Source: Mycolicibacterium chubuense NBB4 (lineage in GTDB: Bacteria > Actinomycetota > Actinomycetes > Mycobacteriales > Mycobacteriaceae). From it: DNA of 64,000 bases. Below the pieces are notes generated by a model. The model had not been told where the DNA came from. It searched no databases and worked only from the letters and a program-made list of their open reading frames with translations. Position 1 is the first letter of the stretch; each line of letters begins with the position of its first letter. The stretch is from assembly GCF_000266905.1 (NCBI RefSeq), contig NC_018027.1, positions 2,294,001-2,358,000 of the forward strand, given 5' to 3'. Made by a program: the position numbers and the translations under genes. Positions 45,737-55,711 of this stretch are shown here, piece by piece.

Positions 45737-46246
45737 TCATAAAGCCCGCAGGTACCGGTCGGCGATCAAGCGCTGCGCCAGGGAGGTGACCGGCGACCCC
45801 GCCCGACTCCACCAGGTCGCATGGCGGGAGAAAGCCGCCACCTCGGCGTAGACGTCCTCGGTGGCCGGGTCGTAGCGCACCAGGAACAGTTCCTCGCCCG
45901 ACTCGGCGTGACCGGGCAGCGTGCCGTAGGCGAATCCGCGGCGGTCCGGTTCGTCGACGACGTAGACCACCCGGCACGGGGCGGCCACCGGACCGAGATG
46001 GACCAGCACCTCGGCGCCGACCTCGGCGACGTCGGTCGTGGCCTCCACTCGCACGCCGGCCCCGCGCAGCATGCCCCAGCGCATGCCTCGCTCGGCGGCC
46101 TCCTCGAAACGCCGCCGCCCCCGCCCGATCACCGCCGATTTCCGGAGGTGGTGATACCCGGCCGGCATCGGTCCCGCCGTCGCGCCGACCTCGCTGTAGG
46201 TCAGCGGCTTGCCGCTCAGATGGCCCAGCTTCACACCCGTCAGCAT
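45737..46246 (-). CDS. DUF1990 family protein
   Basis: A 169-residue soluble protein with the DUF1990 pattern: LTYSEVGAT at the start, [67 protein letters not shown] and [30 protein letters not shown]. Function unknown; a steroidogenic-acute-regulatory-like fold is likely for this family. ATG at 46246. Only 26 nt separate it from the divergent aldo-keto reductase gene, so their promoters overlap. Confidence 0.8.
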   Translation of the reverse strand: MLTGVKLGHLSGKPLTYSEVGATAGPMPAGYHHLRKSAVIGRGRRRFEEAAERGMRWGMLRGAGVRVEATTDVAEVGAEVLVHLGPVAAPCRVVYVVDEPDRRGFAYGTLPGHAESGEELFLVRYDPATEDVYAEVAAFSRHATWWSRAGSPVTSLAQRLIADRYLRAL

Positions 46247-46259
46247 GTCATCGCACGCG

Positions 46260-46272
46260 TACCGTCGATTCG
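46260..46272 (+). promoter_or_regulatory. Leaderless promoter of the aldo-keto reductase
   Basis: TACCGT (46260-46265), 7 nt, then GTG at 46273, with no ribosome site. The 26-nt gap to the divergent DUF1990 gene leaves no room for a leader. Confidence 0.5.
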
Positions 46273-47145
46273 GTGAGCACCTCCACCGGCGCGGGCGCGT
46301 CCGCAACCTTGACCCTCGGCAACGACCTGACCGTCAACCGTCTCGGTTTCGGCGCCATGCGCCTGACCGGACCGGGCGTGTGGGGCCCGCCGGCCGACCG
46401 CGACGAATGCCTGAGGGTGCTGCGTCGCGCCGTCGAACTAGGCGTCGACTTCATCGACACGGCGGACTCCTACGGCCCTTACGTCTCCGAAGAACTGATC
46501 CGGGAGGCGTTGCACCCGTACGACGGGGTCGTCGTCGCGACGAAGGCGGGTCTGCTGCGCACCGGCCCCGACGAATGGCCCGTGCTCGGATTTCCGGCCT
46601 ATCTGCGCCAGGAGTGCGAGATGAGTCTGCGCCGGCTCGACGTGGAGACCATCGATCTGTTCCAGCTGCACCGCATCGACACCAAGTTCCCGCTCGAGGA
46701 CCAGATCGGTGAGCTGGTCGCGCTGCAGCAGGAAGGGAAGATCCGCCATATCGGCCTCTCCGAGGTCAACGCCGACCAACTCGACGCCGCACGCGCCATC
46801 ACCGCGATCGCCTCGGTGCAGAACATGTACAACCTCACCGTGCGCACCGCCGAACCGGTACTCGACGCGTGCGAGAACCACGGCATCGCGTTCATCCCGT
46901 GGTTCCCGCTGGCCGCCGGGCCGCTGGCGGCCCCGGACGGGCCGCTGCAGCGCATCGCCGCGGAGCACCACGCCAGCCCGTCGCAGCTTGCGCTCGCGTG
47001 GCTGCTCAAACGCTCACCGGTGATGCTGCCCATTCCCGGCACCTCCAAGGTCGCTCATCTCGAGGAGAACGTCGCCGCAGCACAGATCGATCTGACCGAC
47101 GCGGAGTTCGACACGCTGAGCCAAGCCGGGGCGGCGCAGGCGTGA
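46273..47145 (+). CDS. Aldo-keto reductase
   Basis: A 290-residue NADPH-dependent oxidoreductase with a TIM barrel. AKR catalytic positions are visible: Asp and Tyr in [16 protein letters not shown], Lys in VVATKAGLL and His in [10 protein letters not shown]; the cofactor region follows with [17 protein letters not shown]. The substrate aldehyde or ketone is unknown. GTG start at 46273 fits leaderless transcription. The thioesterase gene starts 21 nt after its stop. Confidence 0.9.
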   Translation: MSTSTGAGASATLTLGNDLTVNRLGFGAMRLTGPGVWGPPADRDECLRVLRRAVELGVDFIDTADSYGPYVSEELIREALHPYDGVVVATKAGLLRTGPDEWPVLGFPAYLRQECEMSLRRLDVETIDLFQLHRIDTKFPLEDQIGELVALQQEGKIRHIGLSEVNADQLDAARAITAIASVQNMYNLTVRTAEPVLDACENHGIAFIPWFPLAAGPLAAPDGPLQRIAAEHHASPSQLALAWLLKRSPVMLPIPGTSKVAHLEENVAAAQIDLTDAEFDTLSQAGAAQA

Positions 47146-47154
47146 GCCAACCAA

Positions 47155-47166
47155 TACGGTGAGCGG
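47155..47166 (+). promoter_or_regulatory. Leaderless promoter of the thioesterase gene
   Basis: TACGGT (47155-47160), 6 nt, then GTG at 47167. No ribosome site. Confidence 0.4.
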
Positions 47167-47796
47167 GTGAGCGCTGATGAACCCACCGAGAAAGCGGTCG
47201 GCGGGGGATTCAATCCACCGACACCGACGACCCACGGCGGACCGGACTACGGGCGCTTCGTCGAGGCGGTGCGGACACTGCAGGATCACGCACGCGCGGT
47301 CGACGCCCCTGACCACGTGATCACCGAAGCTGCCGATCTGATCGAGAAGGTCTCCCAGCTGCTGGACCCGTACGACGCCGACGAGTGGTCGTCTCCGTCG
47401 GGGCGCCGGATGGATCTGCCCAACCGCGGCAACGTCCTGGGTGTGCCGATGACGCTGCACGTGACCGAGGCAAAGCGGATCGGCGGTGTCGCGCAGTTCC
47501 GCCGCTTCCACCTGGGCCGCAACGGCGCCGCCCACGGCGGCGCCGTGGCGCACCTGTTCGACTCCCTGCTGGGCTTCACCGCGGCCAAGCTCAGCCGCAA
47601 CCGGGCGCAGCGCACCGCGTTCCTGCATGTCGACTACCGCAAGATCGCGCCGATCGAAGCGGAACTCCAGGTCGACGCCGGTATCGACGACATCGTCGGC
47701 CGCAAGATCTTCGTGTCCGGCCGCCTCCTCGACGACGGGCAGGTGCTGGCTGAGGCGCACTCCCTGTTCGTCAAGCTCCGGCCGGGACAACCGTGA
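47167..47796 (+). CDS. PaaI-type hotdog thioesterase
   Basis: A 209-residue protein: N-terminal 90-residue helical extension, then a hotdog fold with GRNGAAHGGAVAHLFDSLLGFTAAK, the HGG motif that binds the thioester, and TAFLHVDYRKIAPIEAELQVDA. Probably hydrolyses an acyl-CoA; substrate unknown. GTG start in a leaderless pattern. The stop overlaps the start of the next gene (GTGA). Confidence 0.85.
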   Translation: MSADEPTEKAVGGGFNPPTPTTHGGPDYGRFVEAVRTLQDHARAVDAPDHVITEAADLIEKVSQLLDPYDADEWSSPSGRRMDLPNRGNVLGVPMTLHVTEAKRIGGVAQFRRFHLGRNGAAHGGAVAHLFDSLLGFTAAKLSRNRAQRTAFLHVDYRKIAPIEAELQVDAGIDDIVGRKIFVSGRLLDDGQVLAEAHSLFVKLRPGQP

Positions 47797-48230
47797 CCGA
47801 GACCGAACACCAGGGTCGCCCGTCGTTCACCCGCCGGTGGGCGAGTTGGCGTGACCGGCTGCGCGAACGCCCCGCCGCCAACGCCGCCTACCGCATGGTC
47901 GTCGGCGTCCTCGGTGTGCTGGTTCTCGGCGTGGGCGTTCTCGCGATTCCGTACCCGGGGCCCGGCTGGGCCATCGTCTTCGTCGGCCTGGGCATCCTGG
48001 CCACCGAATTCGACTGGGCACGCCGACTGCTGGCCTGGGTCCGCGAGCGCTACGACACGGTCATGGACTGGTTCAAACGGCAGGGTCTGTGGGTCCAGGT
48101 GCTCGGTGCGGTGTTCACCCTCGCGATCGTCGTGGCCACGCTGTGGTTGCTCGGGGCCCTGAATTTCGCCGCCGAACTGTTCCATATCGAGCACGGCTGG
48201 CTCGATAGCCCCATTGGTATCGGGTCCTGA
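47793..48230 (+). CDS. PGPGW-motif membrane protein (TIGR02611 type)
   Basis: A 145-residue protein with about three membrane helices and the signature [29 protein letters not shown] that defines this actinobacterial family of unknown function. A basic N-terminus ([14 protein letters not shown]) precedes the first helix. The GTG at 47793 overlaps the thioesterase stop. Followed by thrS after 89 nt. Confidence 0.82.
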   Translation: MTETEHQGRPSFTRRWASWRDRLRERPAANAAYRMVVGVLGVLVLGVGVLAIPYPGPGWAIVFVGLGILATEFDWARRLLAWVRERYDTVMDWFKRQGLWVQVLGAVFTLAIVVATLWLLGALNFAAELFHIEHGWLDSPIGIGS

Positions 48231-48319
48231 GGTCCGTCCCCGATAGCATGGTCGCGGTCGGCGAGCAGATCCCGGCCCGACCGTGCCCTGAAACCACCCG
48301 ACCGTTTGGAGAACCCGTC

Positions 48320-50395
48320 ATGAGCGCGCCCGCCCGCCCCGCCCCAGCAGCCCCGATCCGGGTCGCTGCCGGGACGACCGCAGGTCAGGCGGTACGTGAC
48401 GCCGGGCTGCCGGCGCGGGGAGAGCCCGACGCCGTCGTCGTGGTGCGCGACGCGGACGGGCGACTGCGGGATCTGTCGTGGACCCCAGCCGCCGATGTCG
48501 AGGTGACGCCCGTGGCGGCCGACACCGAGGACGGCCGGAGCGTCATCCGGCACTCCGCGGCGCACGTGCTCGCCCAAGCCGTCCAGGGCATGTTCCCCGA
48601 CGCCAAGCTGGGCATCGGCCCGCCGATCACCGACGGCTTCTACTACGACTTCGACGTCGCCGAGCCGTTCACCCCCGAAGATCTCGAGGCGCTCGAGAAG
48701 CGCATGCGGCAGATCGTCAAAGAAGGCCAGTTGTTCTCGCGCCGCGTCTTCGAATCCAAGGATCAGGCCCGCCAGGAACTGGCCGGCGAGCCGTACAAGC
48801 TCGAACTCATCGACGACAAGTCCGGCGACCTGGAGTCATCGGACGAAGTAATGGAGATAGGCGGCGACGAGCTGACCGCCTACGACAACCTCAATCCCCG
48901 CACGCGCGAACGGGAATGGGGCGATCTGTGCCGGGGTCCGCACATCCCGACCACCCGCTACATCCCGGCGTTCAAGCTCACCCGCAGCTCCGCGGCGTAC
49001 TGGCGTGGCGATCAGAGCAACGCCAGCCTGCAACGCATCTACGGCACCGCGTGGGAGTCGCAGGAGGCGCTCGACCGGCACCTCGAGCTCATCGAGGAGG
49101 CCCAGCGCCGGGACCACCGCAAGCTCGGCGTCGAGCTCGACCTGTTCAGCTTCCCCGACGAATTGGGTTCCGGCCTCCCGGTTTTCCACCCCAAGGGCGG
49201 CATCGTGCGTCGGGAGCTCGAGGAGTACTCGCGGCGCAAGCACATCGAAGCCGGCTACGAGTTCGTCAACACCCCGCACATCACCAAAGAGCAGCTCTAC
49301 ATCACCTCGGGACACCTCGAGTGGTACGCCGACGGCATGTTCCCCCCGATGCACATCGACGCCGAGTTCAACGAGGACGGCTCGGTGCGCAAGCCCGGCC
49401 AGGACTACTACCTCAAACCGATGAACTGCCCGATGCACCACCTCATCTACCGGTCCCGGGGCCGTTCCTACCGCGAACTGCCGTTGCGGCTGTTCGAGTT
49501 CGGCAGCGTCTACCGCTACGAGAAATCCGGTGTGGTCCACGGCCTGACCCGCGTGCGGGGCATGACCCAGGACGATGCGCACATCTACTGCACCCGGGAG
49601 GAGATGCGCGACGAGCTGACCCGGCTGCTGCAGTTCGTGCTCGAACTGCTCGCCGACTACGGCCTCGACGACTTCTACCTCGAGCTCTCGACCAAGGATC
49701 CCGAGAAGTCCGTCGGCTCCGACGAGATGTGGGAGGAGGCCACCGAGACGCTGCGCGACGTCGCCGAGTCCTCGGGGCTGGAGCTGGTGCCCGATCCGGG
49801 CGGCGCGGCGTTCTACGGACCGAAGATCTCCGTGCAGGTGCGCGACGCGCTGGGCCGCAGCTGGCAGATGTCGACGATCCAGCTCGACTTCAACATGCCC
49901 GACCGGTTCGAGCTCGAGTACACCGCCGCCGACGGCAGCCGGAAGCGGCCCGTCTTGATCCACCGCGCGCTGTTCGGGTCGATCGAGCGGTTCTTCGGCA
50001 TCCTGACCGAGCACTACGCCGGGGCCTTCCCGGCCTGGCTCGCGCCGGTGCAGGTGGTTGCGATCCCGGTTGCCGACGACCACATCCCGTACCTCGACGG
50101 CCTGGTGAGAGAGCTCAAGGCGCACGGCCTGCGCGCGGAGGTCGACACCTCCGACGACCGGATGGCCAAGAAGATCGTCAATCACACCAATCAGCGGGTG
50201 CCGTTCATGCTGCTCGCCGGCGACCGCGACGTCGAAGCCGACGCCGTGTCCTTCCGGTTCGGCGACCGCACGCAGATCAACGGAGTGCCGCGGGAGAAGG
50301 CCGTGCAGGCCATCGCCCACTGGGTGCAGCGGCACGAAAACGCCGCTCCCACTGCCGATTTGGTGACGATCGACCCGGTAGCAAACGAGGGGTGA
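48320..50395 (+). CDS. thrS: Threonyl-tRNA synthetase
   Basis: 691 residues, the size of mycobacterial ThrS. N-terminal TGS domain (about 12-75), editing domain with [10 protein letters not shown] and CRGPHIP, class II catalytic core with [15 protein letters not shown] (zinc Cys and His), [24 protein letters not shown] (motif 2), [15 protein letters not shown] (motif 3), and an anticodon-binding domain from about 585. It charges tRNA-Thr. ATG at 48320 with GGAG 9 nt upstream. I saw no T-box leader in the 89-nt gap. It heads a run that matches M. tuberculosis Rv2614c onward. Confidence 0.97.
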   Translation: MSAPARPAPAAPIRVAAGTTAGQAVRDAGLPARGEPDAVVVVRDADGRLRDLSWTPAADVEVTPVAADTEDGRSVIRHSAAHVLAQAVQGMFPDAKLGIGPPITDGFYYDFDVAEPFTPEDLEALEKRMRQIVKEGQLFSRRVFESKDQARQELAGEPYKLELIDDKSGDLESSDEVMEIGGDELTAYDNLNPRTREREWGDLCRGPHIPTTRYIPAFKLTRSSAAYWRGDQSNASLQRIYGTAWESQEALDRHLELIEEAQRRDHRKLGVELDLFSFPDELGSGLPVFHPKGGIVRRELEEYSRRKHIEAGYEFVNTPHITKEQLYITSGHLEWYADGMFPPMHIDAEFNEDGSVRKPGQDYYLKPMNCPMHHLIYRSRGRSYRELPLRLFEFGSVYRYEKSGVVHGLTRVRGMTQDDAHIYCTREEMRDELTRLLQFVLELLADYGLDDFYLELSTKDPEKSVGSDEMWEEATETLRDVAESSGLELVPDPGGAAFYGPKISVQVRDALGRSWQMSTIQLDFNMPDRFELEYTAADGSRKRPVLIHRALFGSIERFFGILTEHYAGAFPAWLAPVQVVAIPVADDHIPYLDGLVRELKAHGLRAEVDTSDDRMAKKIVNHTNQRVPFMLLAGDRDVEADAVSFRFGDRTQINGVPREKAVQAIAHWVQRHENAAPTADLVTIDPVANEG

Positions 50396-50396
50396 C

Positions 50397-50945
50397 GTGG
50401 ATCCGGAGGACACGATCGTAGACCGCGGCGTCGGTGAGCCGGACCACCTGCAGCGGCTGTGGAGCCCGCACCGGATGACCTACATCGTCGACACGGTCAA
50501 GCCCGGCTCGGCCGCGTCGTCCGAACCCTTCACCGACATCCCGACCATGTCCGACGAGGACGGTCTGGTGGTCGCCCGGGGCCAGCTGGTGTATGCCGTG
50601 CTCAACCTCTATCCCTACAACCCCGGCCACCTGATGGTGGTGCCCTACCGGCGGGTGGCTGAGCTGGAGAACCTCACCGGGGACGAGAGCGCCGAGCTGA
50701 TGGCGTTCACGCAGAAGGCCATTCGAGTGATGAAGGCCGTGTCGCGGCCGCACGGCTTCAACGTCGGACTGAACCTGGGCACCTCTGCCGGCGGGTCGCT
50801 GTCGGAACACCTGCACATGCATGTGGTGCCGCGGTGGGGCGGCGATGCGAACTTCATCACGATCATCGGCGGCTCCAAGGTCCTCCCGCAGCTGCTCCGC
50901 GACACCCGACAGCTGCTCGCCACCGAGTGGGACAAGCAGCCGTGA
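50397..50945 (+). CDS. HIT-family hydrolase/phosphorylase (Rv2613c-like)
   Basis: A 182-residue protein with the histidine triad HLHMHVVPRW near residue 140 and LVYAVLNLYPYNPGHLMVVPYRRV. Its M. tuberculosis counterpart by position (Rv2613c) splits diadenosine tetraphosphate by phosphorolysis. GTG start 1 nt after the thrS stop; its stop overlaps pgsA (GTGA). Confidence 0.92.
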   Translation: MDPEDTIVDRGVGEPDHLQRLWSPHRMTYIVDTVKPGSAASSEPFTDIPTMSDEDGLVVARGQLVYAVLNLYPYNPGHLMVVPYRRVAELENLTGDESAELMAFTQKAIRVMKAVSRPHGFNVGLNLGTSAGGSLSEHLHMHVVPRWGGDANFITIIGGSKVLPQLLRDTRQLLATEWDKQP

Positions 50946-51613
50946 GCGACTTCTACCTGATGACGCGCGCCGCGTACGCCAAGCTGTCGCGGCCGGTGGC
51001 CCGCGGCGCACTGCGGCTCGGGCTGACACCCGACAGCGTCACCATCCTGGGCACCGCGGGGTCGGTGCTGGGCGCACTGATCCTCTTCCCGATCGGCCAG
51101 CTGTGGTGGGGCGCGTTCACCGTCTTCATCTTCGTGCTGGCCGACATGCTCGACGGGGCCATGGCCCGCGAACGCGGCGGCGGTACCCGCTTCGGCGCGG
51201 TCCTGGACGCCACGTGCGACCGGATCAGTGACGGTGCGGTCTTCTGCGGGCTGCTGTGGTGGGCCGCGTTCGGCGTGCACAGCACCGCTTTGGTGGTCGC
51301 GACGATGATCTGCCTGGTGTCGTCCCAGGTGATCTCGTACATCAAGGCGAGGGCCGAAGCCAGCGGACTGTCGGGCGACGGGGGGCTGATCGAGCGGCCG
51401 GAACGATTGGTCATCGTGTTGGTGGGCGCGGGTCTGTCGGGTTTGGCGTTCCTTCCGATGCCTTGGCTGCTCCATGTGGCCATGTGGTTTCTGGCCGTGA
51501 CCAGCGTGGTCACCGTCGGGCAGCGGCTCCACAGTGTGCGGGTCTCGCCCGGCGCGATGAGTCCGCTCCCCGCCGCCGGGAGCAGCCAGAAACCCGAGAC
51601 CACGGAGCAATGA
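50942..51613 (+). CDS. pgsA: Phosphatidylinositol phosphate synthase PgsA1
   Basis: A 223-residue membrane enzyme of the CDP-alcohol phosphotransferase family. The full motif DG-x2-AR-x8-G-x3-D-x3-D is present (LDGAMARERGGGTRFGAVLDATCD, about 62-84), with six helices. It joins CDP-diacylglycerol and inositol phosphate, the first step to PIMs, LM and LAM. GTG start overlaps the HIT stop; its stop overlaps patA (ATGA). Confidence 0.95.
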   Translation: MSDFYLMTRAAYAKLSRPVARGALRLGLTPDSVTILGTAGSVLGALILFPIGQLWWGAFTVFIFVLADMLDGAMARERGGGTRFGAVLDATCDRISDGAVFCGLLWWAAFGVHSTALVVATMICLVSSQVISYIKARAEASGLSGDGGLIERPERLVIVLVGAGLSGLAFLPMPWLLHVAMWFLAVTSVVTVGQRLHSVRVSPGAMSPLPAAGSSQKPETTEQ

Positions 51614-52566
51614 CCGAGCAGCCGGCGGGGTCGCGCACGGATCGCGGTGGTCTGTCCCTGCACCCCTCGGCCTGGGCGGGTCACCTGTCGGACTGGGGTT
51701 ATGCGGCCGGCTGGCGGCTGGTCAGGGCCGCCCCGGAGTTCGTGGCGCGCAACGCGTTCGGCGCCGGCGCGTACTACGCCGCGCGGGGCGGGGGGCCCGA
51801 GCAGTTGCGCAGGAACCTGGCCCGGGTGATCGGCACGAGCCCCGAAGAGGTGCCGGGCAGTCTGATCCGTGCGTCGCTCGCCTCCTACGCCCGCTACTGG
51901 CGAGAAGCGTTCCGGTTGCCGTCGATGGACCATGCGGCGCTGGGCAAGCAGTTGGGCGTGCACGACATCGAGTTGGTGTGGGCGGCGCTCGAAGAAGGCC
52001 GCGGCGCAGTGCTCGCGTTGCCGCACAGCGGTAACTGGGACATGGCGGGTGTGTGGCTGGTGCAGAATCACGGCACGTTCACCACGGTGGCCGAACGCCT
52101 GAAACCGGAGTCGCTGTACAACCGCTTCCTGGCCTACCGCGAGAGCCTGGGCTTCGAGGTGGTGCCGCTGTCCGGGGGCGAGCGGCCCCCGTTCGACGTG
52201 CTGCGTGACCGGCTGCGCGCGAACGGGATCGTCTGCCTGATGGCCGACCGCGATCTCACCCGCACCGGGGTGCAGGTGGACTTCTTCGGTGAGCCCACCC
52301 GCTTGCCGGGCGGCCCCGCGCGCCTCGCCCTCGCCACCGGGGCGGCGCTGTTCCCGGTGCACTGCTGGTTCGAGCCCGATGACTGGCGGATGCAGGTCTA
52401 CCCCGAGCTCGACGTGTCCTCGGGGGACGTCACCGCCATCACCCAGGCCCTGGCCGACCGGTTCGCGGACAACATCGCCGCTCACCCGGAAGACTGGCAC
52501 ATGATGCAGCCCCAGTGGCTGGCCGATCTGTCCGCCGAGCGCAGGGCCCGGTTGGAGGAGACCTGA
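51610..52566 (+). CDS. patA: PIM acyltransferase PatA
   Basis: A 318-residue acyltransferase of the lauroyl/HtrB group. The catalytic pattern LPHSGNWDMAG (HxxxxD, about 138-143) is clear, with LMADRDLTRTGVQVDFFGEPTRLPGGPARLA forming the acyl-binding region. It acylates the mannose of PIM1/PIM2 on the inner membrane face. The ATG overlaps the pgsA stop and its stop overlaps the pimA ATG by 1 nt (TGATG). Confidence 0.95.
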   Translation: MTEQPAGSRTDRGGLSLHPSAWAGHLSDWGYAAGWRLVRAAPEFVARNAFGAGAYYAARGGGPEQLRRNLARVIGTSPEEVPGSLIRASLASYARYWREAFRLPSMDHAALGKQLGVHDIELVWAALEEGRGAVLALPHSGNWDMAGVWLVQNHGTFTTVAERLKPESLYNRFLAYRESLGFEVVPLSGGERPPFDVLRDRLRANGIVCLMADRDLTRTGVQVDFFGEPTRLPGGPARLALATGAALFPVHCWFEPDDWRMQVYPELDVSSGDVTAITQALADRFADNIAAHPEDWHMMQPQWLADLSAERRARLEET

Positions 52567-53696
52567 TGCGCATCGGCATGGTGTGTCCGTACTCGTTCGA
52601 CGTCCCCGGTGGTGTGCAGTCGCACGTGCTGCAGCTGGCGGAGGTGATGCACGGCAACGGCCACGAGGTCAGCGTGCTGGCACCCGCGTCGCCGGACGCT
52701 TCGGTGTCCCTGCCCGACTACGTCGTCTCCGGCGGCAAGGCCGTCCCGATTCCCTACAACGGTTCGGTGGCTCGGTTGCGATTCGGCCCGGCCACGCACC
52801 GCAGAGTCAAGAAGTGGTTGCAGCACGGCGATTTCGACGTGTTGCACCTGCATGAGCCGAACGCCCCCAGCCTGTCGATGCTTGCGCTGAACATCGCCGA
52901 GGGGCCCATCGTGGCGACCTTCCACACCTCGACGACCAAGTCGTTGACCCTCTCGGTGTTCGAGCCGATCCTGCGTCCGATGCACGAGAAGATCGTCGGC
53001 CGCATCGCGGTGTCCGATCTGGCGCGGCGCTGGCAGATGGAGGCGCTGGGCAGCGACGCGGTGGAGATCCCCAACGGTGTGGACGTCGCCTCGTTCGCGT
53101 CGGCTCCGCGGCTCGCCGGGTATCCACGGCCCGGGAAGTCGGTGCTGTTCCTCGGACGCTACGACGAACCCCGCAAGGGGATGGCGGTGCTGCTCCGGGC
53201 GCTGCCCGCGCTCGTCGAGCGGTTCGCCGACATCGAGATCCTCGTCGTCGGCCGTGGTGACGAGGATCAACTGCGCGAACAGGCGGGTGCCCTGGCCGGC
53301 CACCTGCGATTCCTCGGCCAGGTCGACGACGCGCAGAAGGCGTCGGCGATGCGCAGCGCCGACGTCTACTGCGCCCCGCACACCGGCGGGGAGAGCTTCG
53401 GCATCGTCCTGGTGGAGGCGATGGCCGCGGGTACCGCGGTGGTCGCCAGCGGCCTCGACGCCTTCCGGCGTGTGCTCAACGACGGTGAAGCCGGCCGCCT
53501 GGTGGCCGTCGACGACTCCGACGCGCTGGCCGGCGGCCTGATCGACATGCTCACCGACGACGCCGCCCGGGCGAGATACGTCGAGTGCGCGACGGCGCTG
53601 GTGCAGCGCTACGACTGGTCGGTGGTGGCCGCGCAGATCATGCGCGTCTACGAGACCGTCGCAGGTGCCGGGGTGAAGGTGCAGGTGGCGGGGTGA
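52566..53696 (+). CDS. pimA: Phosphatidylinositol mannosyltransferase PimA
   Basis: A 376-residue GT4 glycosyltransferase. MVCPYSFDVPGGVQSHVLQLAE holds the Gly-rich nucleotide loop, LHLHEPNAPSLSMLAL the catalytic-His region, and GESFGIVLVEAMAAGTAVVAS the E-x7-E nucleotide-sugar site. It transfers the first mannose from GDP-mannose to phosphatidylinositol. Next gene overlaps by GTGA. Confidence 0.96.
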   Translation: MRIGMVCPYSFDVPGGVQSHVLQLAEVMHGNGHEVSVLAPASPDASVSLPDYVVSGGKAVPIPYNGSVARLRFGPATHRRVKKWLQHGDFDVLHLHEPNAPSLSMLALNIAEGPIVATFHTSTTKSLTLSVFEPILRPMHEKIVGRIAVSDLARRWQMEALGSDAVEIPNGVDVASFASAPRLAGYPRPGKSVLFLGRYDEPRKGMAVLLRALPALVERFADIEILVVGRGDEDQLREQAGALAGHLRFLGQVDDAQKASAMRSADVYCAPHTGGESFGIVLVEAMAAGTAVVASGLDAFRRVLNDGEAGRLVAVDDSDALAGGLIDMLTDDAARARYVECATALVQRYDWSVVAAQIMRVYETVAGAGVKVQVAG

Positions 53697-54730
53697 TCCC
53701 GTGGCTCACCGCGGTGCTGATCGCGCTGGCGGTCGCGGTGATTCTGCTGATCGCCGGCTGGGCCTATCAGACCGCCAACCGGCTCGACCGTCTGCACGTC
53801 CGCTACGACCTGTCGTGGCAGGCGCTCGACGGGGCGCTGGCCCGGCGTGCGGTGGTGGCGCGGGCGGTGGCCACCGACGCCTATGGGGCCGGCCCGGACG
53901 GACGGCGCCTGGCCGCGCTGGCCGACACGGCCGAGCGCGCCCCACGCGCGCTGCGGGAGGCCGCGGAGAACGAGCTGTCGGCGGCGTTGTCGCGGGTGAA
54001 CCCGGCGTCGCTGCCGCGGTCACTGGTCGCCGAACTGGCCGACGCGGAGGCCCGTGTCCTGCTGGCCCGCCGATTCCACAACGACGCCGTCCGCGACACC
54101 CTGGCCCTGCGTGAGCGGCCCGCGGTCCGGATGCTGCGACTCGGTGGAACCGCCGCGCTGCCAACCTATTTCGAGATTGCCGAGGGTGGGGAGGTGTCGA
54201 CCCGCGAGGTCGCGCCGGCGACCCGGCGCACGTCGGCGCGGGTCGTGCTGCTCGACGACGACGGCGCTGTGCTGCTGTTGTGTGGCTCTGATCCGGCCAG
54301 CGGCGCGACGCCCGCGCCGCGCTGGTGGTTCACGATCGGGGGAGCCGCCCAGGTGGGGGAGTCGCTGGCGCAGACCGCCGCGCGCGAGCTCGAGGAGGAG
54401 ACGGGTCTGCGGGTCGCACCGGATCACATGGTCGGTCCGCTGTGGCGCCGCGACGCCGTCATCGACTTCAACGGCGCGGTGATCCGCAGCGAGGAGATGT
54501 ACTTCGTGCACCGCACCGGACGCTTCGAACCCTCCGACGGCGGCCGCTCCGGGCTGGAACGGACCTACATCCACGGCCACCGGTGGTGCGATGCGACAAT
54601 GATCGAAGAACTGGTCGCAAGCGGTGAGGCCGTCTACCCGCTGCAGTTGGCAGAGCTTCTCGATGAGGCGAACGCACTGGCCGACGCACCGGCAGGCGTG
54701 TCGCAGCGGCCGTTGCAGTCCATACGGTGA
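53693..54730 (+). CDS. Membrane-anchored Nudix hydrolase (Rv2609c-like)
   Basis: 345 residues: one N-terminal membrane helix (LTAVLIALAVAVILLIAGWAY), a helical region (about 30-150) and a C-terminal Nudix domain (about 178-310) with an intact Nudix box, G-x5-E then RELEEETGL, in GAAQVGESLAQTAARELEEETGL. It hydrolyses a nucleoside-diphosphate-linked compound; the pim context hints at GDP-mannose or a similar compound but this is inference. GTG overlaps the pimA stop. Confidence 0.88.
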   Translation: MIPWLTAVLIALAVAVILLIAGWAYQTANRLDRLHVRYDLSWQALDGALARRAVVARAVATDAYGAGPDGRRLAALADTAERAPRALREAAENELSAALSRVNPASLPRSLVAELADAEARVLLARRFHNDAVRDTLALRERPAVRMLRLGGTAALPTYFEIAEGGEVSTREVAPATRRTSARVVLLDDDGAVLLLCGSDPASGATPAPRWWFTIGGAAQVGESLAQTAARELEEETGLRVAPDHMVGPLWRRDAVIDFNGAVIRSEEMYFVHRTGRFEPSDGGRSGLERTYIHGHRWCDATMIEELVASGEAVYPLQLAELLDEANALADAPAGVSQRPLQSIR

Positions 54731-54796
54731 CGTGCGGATTCCAAAGGATTTGCTGCCGCATCTAAACTGGATCAGTAGCGAATGAAGGAGAGGGCA

Positions 54797-55702
54797 GTGG
54801 AAACCGAAGGTCTGGGTGTCCCCGCTCGCGGGACCGCGCGGGTGAAGCGTGGCATGGCCGAGATGCTCAAGGGCGGCGTCATCATGGACGTCGTCACCCC
54901 GGAGCAGGCCCGGATCGCCGAGGGTGCGGGCGCGGTGGCGGTGATGGCGCTCGAACGGGTGCCGGCCGACATCCGGGCCCAGGGCGGGGTGTCGCGGATG
55001 AGCGATCCCGACATGATCGAAGGCATCATCGACGCGGTGACCATCCCGGTGATGGCCAAGGCGCGCATCGGTCACTTCGTGGAGGCGCAGATCCTGCAGA
55101 GCCTCGGCGTCGACTACGTCGACGAGTCCGAGGTGCTCACGCCGGCGGACTACAGCAACCACATCGACAAGTGGCGCTTCACCGTGCCGTTCGTGTGCGG
55201 TGCGACCAACCTCGGCGAGGCGTTGCGGCGCATCACCGAGGGCGCGGCGATGATCCGCTCCAAGGGTGAGGCCGGCACCGGCGACGTGTCCAACGCCACC
55301 ACCCACATGCGCAAGATCGGCGGCGAGATCCGCCGGCTCACGTCGTTGTCCGAAGACGAGTTGTACGTTGCGGCAAAGGAATTGCAGGCGCCCTACGACC
55401 TCGTCGTCGAGGTGGCGCGCGCGGGCAAGCTGCCGGTGACGTTGTTCACCGCGGGCGGCATCGCGACCCCCGCCGATGCGGCGATGATGATGCAACTCGG
55501 CGCCGAGGGCGTCTTCGTCGGCTCGGGCATCTTCAAGTCGGGCAACCCCGCCGAGCGCGCGGCCGCGATCGTCAAGGCCACCACGTTCTACGACGACCCC
55601 GACGTGCTGGCGAAGGTGTCGCGCGGGCTCGGTGAGGCGATGGTCGGCATCAACGTCGACGACATCCCGGTTCCGCACCGGCTCGCCGAACGCGGCTGGT
55701 AA
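54797..55702 (+). CDS. pdxS: Pyridoxal 5'-phosphate synthase subunit PdxS
   Basis: A 301-residue TIM-barrel enzyme. [27 protein letters not shown], the lysine in [14 protein letters not shown] and [12 protein letters not shown] carry the two Schiff-base lysines. It makes PLP from ribose 5-phosphate, glyceraldehyde 3-phosphate and PdxT-derived ammonia. GTG at 54797 is preferred since AAGGAG lies 6 nt upstream; an ATG at 54782 lies before that ribosome site. In M. tuberculosis pdxH and a PPE gene lie between the Nudix gene and pdxS; here the gap is only 66 nt. Confidence 0.97.
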   Translation: METEGLGVPARGTARVKRGMAEMLKGGVIMDVVTPEQARIAEGAGAVAVMALERVPADIRAQGGVSRMSDPDMIEGIIDAVTIPVMAKARIGHFVEAQILQSLGVDYVDESEVLTPADYSNHIDKWRFTVPFVCGATNLGEALRRITEGAAMIRSKGEAGTGDVSNATTHMRKIGGEIRRLTSLSEDELYVAAKELQAPYDLVVEVARAGKLPVTLFTAGGIATPADAAMMMQLGAEGVFVGSGIFKSGNPAERAAAIVKATTFYDDPDVLAKVSRGLGEAMVGINVDDIPVPHRLAERGW

Positions 55703-55711
55703 TCAAGACCG

